From Dillenia suffruticosa (lineage: Eukaryota; Streptophyta; Magnoliopsida; Dilleniales; Dilleniaceae), in NCBI GenBank assembly GCA_033439265.1, contig JAVTVX010000001.1, forward strand, positions 1,195,501 to 1,259,500: a DNA stretch of 64,000 nt, in the 5' to 3' direction. Numbering within the stretch: the first letter of the stretch is position 1; every line of letters begins with the position of its first letter. A program made the position numbers and the translations under genes. The notes under the pieces were generated by a model, which was given only the letters and a program-made list of their open reading frames with translations, searched no databases and was not told the origin of the DNA. This document shows, in pieces, positions 60,162-64,000 of the stretch.

Positions 60162-60784
60162 CTTGTGTGTGTTTTTTTATTGAAAAAAATAATCAAGAGC
60201 GAAAAAAAGAAGTAAAAAAAATAAACAAAAAAAGTAGTAAAAAAATAGAAATAGTAGGAAATCGATAACAGAGGAACAAAAAAAAGGAGTAAAAAAAAGA
60301 AATAAAAAAGGAAGAAAAAATCCCAAAAAAGAGAATAGTAGCAAACTCTTCCCATCTAAAGTGGCAATTTCTCCCACCTCCCTCTCCTCACTTGTTTTTT
60401 TTTTTTTTTAATATTCAATGGTGTATAACTGTACATGTACACAATTTTTTTATTGGAGAGTGTTTTAATAATTAAACAATCAAAAAAAGGCCTAAAAAAA
60501 GAAAATAACTTGAAAAAACCAAGTTGTACCAAGCGGTATCGAGAGGTGGATGGACTTACAAAAAGAGTTGTGAAAATAATGAAACAAAAAAAAATAAGTG
60601 AAAAAAAACGGAGAGAGGAGAAGAGATAGATTAAAAAGGAAAAAAATATGAAGGGTGAAAAAAAGAATTAAAAAAGAAAAATAAAAAATAAAAAAAAGAA
60701 GTAAAAAAAAGAATAGTAGCAAATCGATAGTAATGGAACAAAAAAAGAAGAGTGAATGGTGGAAAAATAAAAGAAGTAAAATTA

Positions 60785-60841
60785 AAGAAGAAGAAGAAGA
60801 AGAAGAAGAAGAAGAAGAAGAAGAAGAAGAAGAAGAAGAAG
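60785..60841 (+). repeat. (GAA)n microsatellite
   Basis: About 19 GAA units inside the purine array. Confidence 0.95.
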
Positions 60842-61262
60842 GAAGGGTGAAGGGTGAAGGTTGGAAAAAAAAGAAATAAAAAAGAAAAACAAAAAACAAA
60901 AAAAAGTAAAAAAAAAAAATAACAAATCGGTAACAGTGGAATTTAAAAGAAAAAGAGTGAAAAAAAGGTGGAGGGTGAAAAAAACAGTAAAAAAGAAGAA
61001 GAAGAAGAACTCAAAAAAAGTAAAAGAAAAAAAGAAGGTCGAAGGATGTTACAAAAAAGAAGCAAAAAAAAAAAAAAAAGGGTGAGGAATGAAAAAAAAA
61101 AGGAAGAAAAAACCCAAAAAAAAAAGAAAAAAAAAACCAGTAGCAAACTGTTCCCATCGAGGTGGCAATCCCTTCCGTTACCCTTTCTCCACTTGTTTCT
61201 TTATATATAGTTATTCTTATCATCATTATTATTAATTAAGAAGATTAAAAAAGATTAAAATT

Positions 61263-61278
61263 AAAATAAGATATATAC

Positions 61279-61315
<37 letters not shown>
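61263..61315. repeat. (CATA)n(TA)n microsatellite
   Basis: Four CATA units followed by about 17 TA units. Confidence 0.9.
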
Positions 61316-62249
61316 GTGAATGATGGAAAAAAAAGTAAAAAATAAAAGAAGTAAAAAAAAATGAAAAGTAGCAATCTGATAACAGTAAAACTAAAAAAAA
61401 AAACAAAAGTGAAAAAAAGGAAGTGTGAAGAGTGAAAAAAAAGAAGTAAAAAAAAAGAAAAAGAAAAAACCCAAAAAAAAGTTTAAAAAAAAATGGGAAG
61501 GGTGAAGAGTGAAAAAAAAGAAGTAAAAAAAGGAAAGAAAAAACCCTAAAGAAAGAAAAAAAAAAGGAATAGTAGCCAACTGTTTTCATTCGAGGTGACA
61601 TTCCATCTTACTCCCCTCTTTTCACGAGTGAAGGGTAAAAAAAATGTAAAAAAGAAAAAGAAAAAACCCAAAAAAAATAGAAAAAAAGAAACATCAGTAA
61701 ATCAATAAAAGCGGAACTAAAAAAAAAAGGAATGAAAAAAAGAAGTTAAAAAAAGAAGAAGAAGTAGAAACCCAAAAAAAAAGGAAGGGTGAATGATGAA
61801 AAAAAGGAAAAAAAGGGTAAATGGGTGAAAAAAGAAATAAAAAAGTAGGAACAGTAGCAAACCGATAGTAGTGAAACCTAAAAAAATGAGCAAAAAAAAA
61901 GGAGAGTGAATGGTAAAAAAAAGAAGTAAAAAATAAAAAAAGAAGAAATCTAAAGGAATTAAAATAAAGGAATGGTAAATGGTGAAAAAAAGAAGTAAAA
62001 AAAAAAAATAATAACATAGGAATAAAAAAAAGTGAAAAAAAGAAAGGTGAACCATAAAAAAAAAAGGAAAAAGGAGAAATAAAAAAATAAAAGAAGGGTA
62101 AATTATGAAAAAAAAAAGAAGTAAAAAGAAAAAAGAAAAAAAAGATAAATGGGTGAAAAAAAGAAGTTATAAAAAGGGATAAAAGAAACCAAAAAAAGAA
62201 GAAAAAAAAAAAATAGGGAATGCTGTTTCCATCCGACGTGACACGCTCT

Positions 62250-62252
<3 letters not shown>

Positions 62253-62300
<48 letters not shown>
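62253..62300. repeat. (CT)n microsatellite
   Basis: About 23 CT units inside the last module B. Confidence 0.95.
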
Positions 62301-62303
<3 letters not shown>

Positions 62304-62339
62304 TGTTTCTTTCTACGATAGTAGGAAATGTGTGACATA

Positions 62340-63075
62340 TCCTCCCTAACAAATCCATACTAACACTAAAATGGACTCATTGATATTGACAATACATTGA
62401 TTTGATATGTTGTCTTCACAACATCAATTTGCCTAAATTAAAAATAAAATTTACTTTCCATATTTTTAATTTAGTTTATATGAAAAAGAAATTTTTTTAA
62501 TATGTTTTATGTATACAAAATACATAATAATTAATATCCAAATTAAATTTAAATAAAAATTTATATATACCGTCTTGTTTATAATATCTCATATTTTATC
62601 CGTTCATCGTAATTTATTTTTATTTTATTTATACTGGGTTTTAATTAAAAAAGAAAAAATCTTTAAAAATGTCAAAATTTATTATTCTATTAGAAATTTA
62701 TTTTTCTAAAAATTTTATCTAAACACAAATAATCTAAACTTTCTCAAATAAATATTAGTGGAATTAAAAGCTGGTCGGATTAACTAGTAATTTTTTTTAA
62801 AAATATGTAGATTAATAAAGTGAATATTGTAAAAAAAAAACAATCTAGTTAATCTAATGACTAGATACTATATCCCTTATATAAAGTCTTAAATTCGAAT
62901 GTTGTTTATAGAGAAAAATAAGTATAGAAAGGGTTTTATTTTTTAAAAGTTCAATTTGATCGGTAGAGTTTAATATAATTAAAAAAAAATAATGGAAGAG
63001 ACAAATAATGAAAGTTGAAAAGGACCTAAAGGTGATGGAAAAAGATAACGCAAAAAGGGTAAAGGGGGGAAGGGG

Positions 63076-63130
<55 letters not shown>

Positions 63131-63600
63131 GTAATGGTGGTTGACAAAAAAGAGAGATTTGAGTGAATTATTGATTGGGGGGGTTTGACAATTGCACCGG
63201 CAAAACAGACCTAACTCTTCATTAAATGAGAGATGATGTTGAATAGAGAACCACTCTTCTTTGCTTCTCAAGTTTCTTTTTCCCTTTTTTCCCCCTTTCT
63301 GTAAGTAGCTTACAAGCAAAATCATTGTTTCTATTAGCATAGCTAAGGGTTGCTGGCCTAAGAAGCACCAATATTCAATATAAATTCATACATATTTGTT
63401 GTGCTCTTAGGGTTGTTTTTGTTTGTTAGTCTGAAAAATAATATAAAAAACGAAGAAAAGGAATGAGGAAATGAAGATTCTGGTTGGTGTGGATTCTGGC
63501 AAAATCTGATGTCATGAGCAATCAATGTGGTAGATGTTCTCAATTTATGAAATCTTTCAAAATCCTCTTCAGAAGTTTAGTGTCCAGTTTGCAGAATCCT
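62340..63600. other. Intergenic, SINE-like debris and (AG)n
   Basis: A degenerate plus-strand SINE-like head at about 62845-62990 (TTAATCTAATGACTAGATAC, TTAAATTCGAATGTT) and an (AG)n run at 63078-63128. No gene recognised. Confidence 0.5.
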
Positions 63601-63608
63601 CCGACTCC

Positions 63609-63848
63609 TTAATCTTTATTTGGTGGAGGTGCATGCATTTCCATGTTACTTTTTTCTTCAGTTAAAGTGGATTCCTTATTTGATGAGATCAAACTCCTCA
63701 AACTGGAGAAGCTTCTTCCGAAGCCCATGACTTTATTAATGTGGATGATAAGGGAGAAAGGAACAGATGTTAGGGTTTCCTGCGCCATGCCTGTCTGAAT
63801 CGAGTAGTGACGGTCATGAGATACACGTGAGTGATTATTGTTGGCCAT
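63609..63848 (-). CDS. Possible small ORF of 79 residues, unrecognised
   Basis: ATG-initiated ORF beginning MANNNHSRVSHDRHYS and ending MHAPPPNKD. It has mixed amino-acid composition unlike the low-complexity ORFs nearby, but no known domain, no signal peptide and no clear promoter. It may be a chance ORF, an exon of a gene running past the window, or a short-peptide gene. Confidence 0.25.
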   Translation of the reverse strand: MANNNHSRVSHDRHYSIQTGMAQETLTSVPFSLIIHINKVMGFGRSFSSLRSLISSNKESTLTEEKSNMEMHAPPPNKD

Positions 63849-64000
63849 GGTTTTGTAAATTTCACATGATCATTCCCTCATCTGACGATTTGGCCGTGAA
63901 TGGACACATCTGTGCCGAGCCTTAGGAAAGCCCTTTGTTGAGCATTTCTCCATCTTCTTCTTTCAACTTAGAATTTAGGATATAAGTAAACCTTGCACTG

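Larger units (their letters stand above)
60180..62310. repeat. ~2.1 kb polypurine array with recurring spacer modules
   Basis: The plus strand is almost all A and G (GAAAAAAAGAAGTAAAAAAA-type text). Two non-purine modules recur. Module A (AGCAAATCGATAACAGTGGA and variants) is near 60252, 60718, 60920, 61369, 61695 and 61855. Module B (CAAACTGTTCCCATCGAGGT, then GGCAATCCCT, then CACTTGTTTCTTT) is near 60333, 61139, 61567 and 62213. Frames open on the minus strand here (Phe/Ser-rich) are low-complexity artefacts, not genes. Confidence 0.75.

Noticed and set aside
60492..60899. 135-residue Phe/Ser-rich ORF
   Set aside because: Same cause: poly-T and (TTC)n on the minus strand.
61694..62338. 214-residue minus-strand ORF rich in Phe, Leu, Ser
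   Set aside because: It is the T-rich complement of the polypurine array; no domain and no normal composition.

Overview
This window is nuclear DNA from a flowering plant, most likely a woody eudicot. It is AT-rich, has spliced genes with canonical plant introns, and carries many SSRs, LINE fragments and tRNA-type SINEs. No tRNA, rRNA, CRISPR array or prokaryotic operon was seen. Five conserved housekeeping-type genes could be rebuilt exon by exon with phases that close exactly.

Layout. 1-3220 (+) holds the 3' part of DNA topoisomerase I. 3.2-8.2 kb is intergenic, with several short SINEs that have target-site duplications and a decayed PPR (NFD5-like) pseudogene. 8253-14898 (-) is the 9-exon gene for the U4/U6.U5 tri-snRNP factor USP39/SAD1. 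16992-21411 (-) is a 3-exon plastid stearoyl-ACP desaturase with a 2.9 kb first intron. 21.5-29.5 kb is an AT-rich gene desert with a dead LINE at about 27.1-28.4 kb. 29658-39424 (+) is the 9-exon exosome subunit gene RRP45; its first intron is GC-AG and its introns carry LINE debris. 42.2-47 kb (+) holds a small tandem family that I cannot assign to any known family: two intact ORFs, of which one has a large poly-Glu expansion, and one broken copy cut by a SINE. 48.0-48.7 kb (-) is another LINE remnant. 50361-54848 (-) is a 5-exon IQ67-domain (IQD14-like) calmodulin-binding gene. 56-64 kb is gene-poor and includes a 2 kb almost purely purine array (60.2-62.2 kb) with two recurring non-repeat modules.

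The genes do not form a pathway. They cover DNA topology (TOP1), splicing (USP39), fatty-acid desaturation (SAD), RNA decay (RRP45) and calmodulin or microtubule signalling (IQD). The best candidates for undescribed biology are the orphan acidic tandem family, a ~70 bp mini-SINE-like family (three copies), and the polypurine array. A tandem duplication across a USP39 exon-intron border, which left a disabled decoy splice donor, is also notable.
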